Source: Pseudomonadota bacterium
Lineage (GTDB): Bacteria; Pseudomonadota; Alphaproteobacteria; Rickettsiales; UBA6187
Assembly: GCA_027620075.1 (NCBI GenBank)
Contig: JAQCEY010000013.1
Coordinates: 1 to 42,582, forward strand
Direction: 5' to 3'
DNA length: 42,582 nt
Shown: piece by piece, positions 42,196-42,582 of the stretch
Numbering within the stretch: the stretch's first letter is position 1
How the letters are laid out: each line of letters starts with the position of its first letter
Program-made: the position numbers and the translations under genes
Notes under the pieces: generated by a model
The model's input: only the letters and a program-made list of their open reading frames with translations
Databases searched by the model: none
Told to the model about the DNA's origin: nothing

Positions 42196-42456
42196 CTATA
42201 GGAAGCTCTGTAAAGCTCCCTCTCCCTTAGGGAGAGGGTTGGGGTGAGGGATTTTTTCAACAATATGCTGTAATTGCAAGATACTGTTTCTGTTAAAACA
42301 CACCCCTCTCCCGCTTATGGCGGAGGGCTAGAGAGGGACAAAACATATAGGTATAACAAGCACTTACCGACCCCACACCCCTCACAAAAACACTTCGTGT
42401 TTTTAACTCTCCGGCAAGGGGAGAGTAGTTTTTGACTTTTGCAGAGGGTTCTATAA
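42196..42456 (+). mobile_element. MITE-like element, copy C (about 261 bp, longest form)
   Basis: Left end CTATAGGAAGCTCTGTAAAG and inverted right end ATAGAACCCTCTGCAAAA are related to the ends of copies A and B. The left half (GGGAGAGGGTTGGGGTGAGGG then TTTTTTCAACAATATGCTG) matches copy B, and the right half (GTATAACAAGCACTT then CTCTCCGGCAAGGGGAGAG) matches copy A. It therefore looks like the parent form from which A and B lost internal parts. Non-coding. Confidence 0.65.
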
Positions 42457-42513
42457 TAAATTTCGGATTATAAATCGCAAAGAGGAAAGTTATAAAAAAT
42501 ACCTCTGCATAAT

Positions 42514-42582
42514 ACGTCATCGCCTGAATTTGTGAAACAAATTATAGGGCGATCTCATGAGATTACCCTATAATTGCCTTTG
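42514..42582. repeat. Partial palindromic repeat at right edge
   Basis: GTCATCGCCTGAATTTG and CAAATTATAGGGCGAT form a stem. The GAATTTG/CAAATTATAG core is shared with the element at 41963, while the flanking stem bases differ in a compensating way (TTCCAC/GTGGAA there, ATCGCC/GGCGAT here). The copy runs off the window edge. Confidence 0.5.

Noticed and set aside
42293-42520. 75-codon minus-strand frame in the repeat region
   Set aside because: It lies wholly inside the MITE-like element and its flank, with no ribosome site.
1-42582. CRISPR array
   Set aside because: No regularly spaced direct repeats were found; dispersed repeats are palindromic and irregularly placed.

Overview
The window looks like AT-rich chromosomal DNA of a host-associated alphaproteobacterium, most likely Rickettsiales or a neighbouring endosymbiont lineage. 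The clues are a circularly permuted (two-piece) ssrA gene with an ANDN-type tag, an alphaproteobacterial-type SspB, a TIGR02186/Alph_Pro_TM protein, a Fur protein without the CxxC pairs, an orphan CobT, ankyrin and mitochondrial-carrier proteins, and dispersed palindromic repeats reminiscent of rickettsial elements. This placement is inference: no rRNA is present.

Region 1 (about 1-7300) reads as a decayed accessory island. It is bounded by a serine-recombinase 3' remnant on the left and an IS21-like end plus an integrase N-terminal remnant on the right. The cargo is a metal operon on the minus strand (a CsoR/RcnR-family repressor with an InrS-like His-Cys-His-Cys ligand set, a HupE/UreJ-type transporter, two small proteins, and a textbook operator inside the promoter). 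Next comes an OmpR-family two-component pair and several small proteins ending in an NhaA Na+/H+ antiporter. Four copies of a tandem box (CTTCAG-N5-YTTAAG-like, always 10 bp before a -10-like hexamer) precede the transcription units of this block, suggesting a compact regulon. The regulator carries a perfect 15-bp tandem duplication next to its phospho-acceptor, and the kinase has no membrane sensor domain.

Region 2 (about 7400-18200) is mixed. It holds a candidate effector-like protein with two Gly/Ala-rich hydrophobic stretches, a pair of TPM-domain membrane proteins, a mitochondrial carrier family (SLC25-like) protein, a RloA/RloB (AbiL-like) defence pair, sdhA, an ankyrin protein, a WaaE-like glycosyltransferase and a STAS protein.

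Region 3 (about 18200-26600) is housekeeping: thrS, infC (start codon ATA), a TauE/Alph_Pro_TM/Usp/CobT cluster, rpmB and pyrD.

Region 4 (about 26700-41100) is dominated by type IV pilus genes. A secreted acidic TPR protein, pilT and pilU lie on the plus strand. PilB, PilC, a PilM-PilN-like fusion, PilO-like and PilP-like genes lie on the minus strand. Between them are fur, tmk, an ABC ATPase and MITE-like repeats. No pilin, prepilin peptidase or secretin is seen.

Region 5 (about 40500-42582) places sspB directly beside ssrA on the same strand, so the tag-producing RNA and its ClpXP delivery adaptor are neighbours. It is followed by a small ORF and a dense set of repeats: a MITE-like family with three copies in the window, and a second palindromic family.
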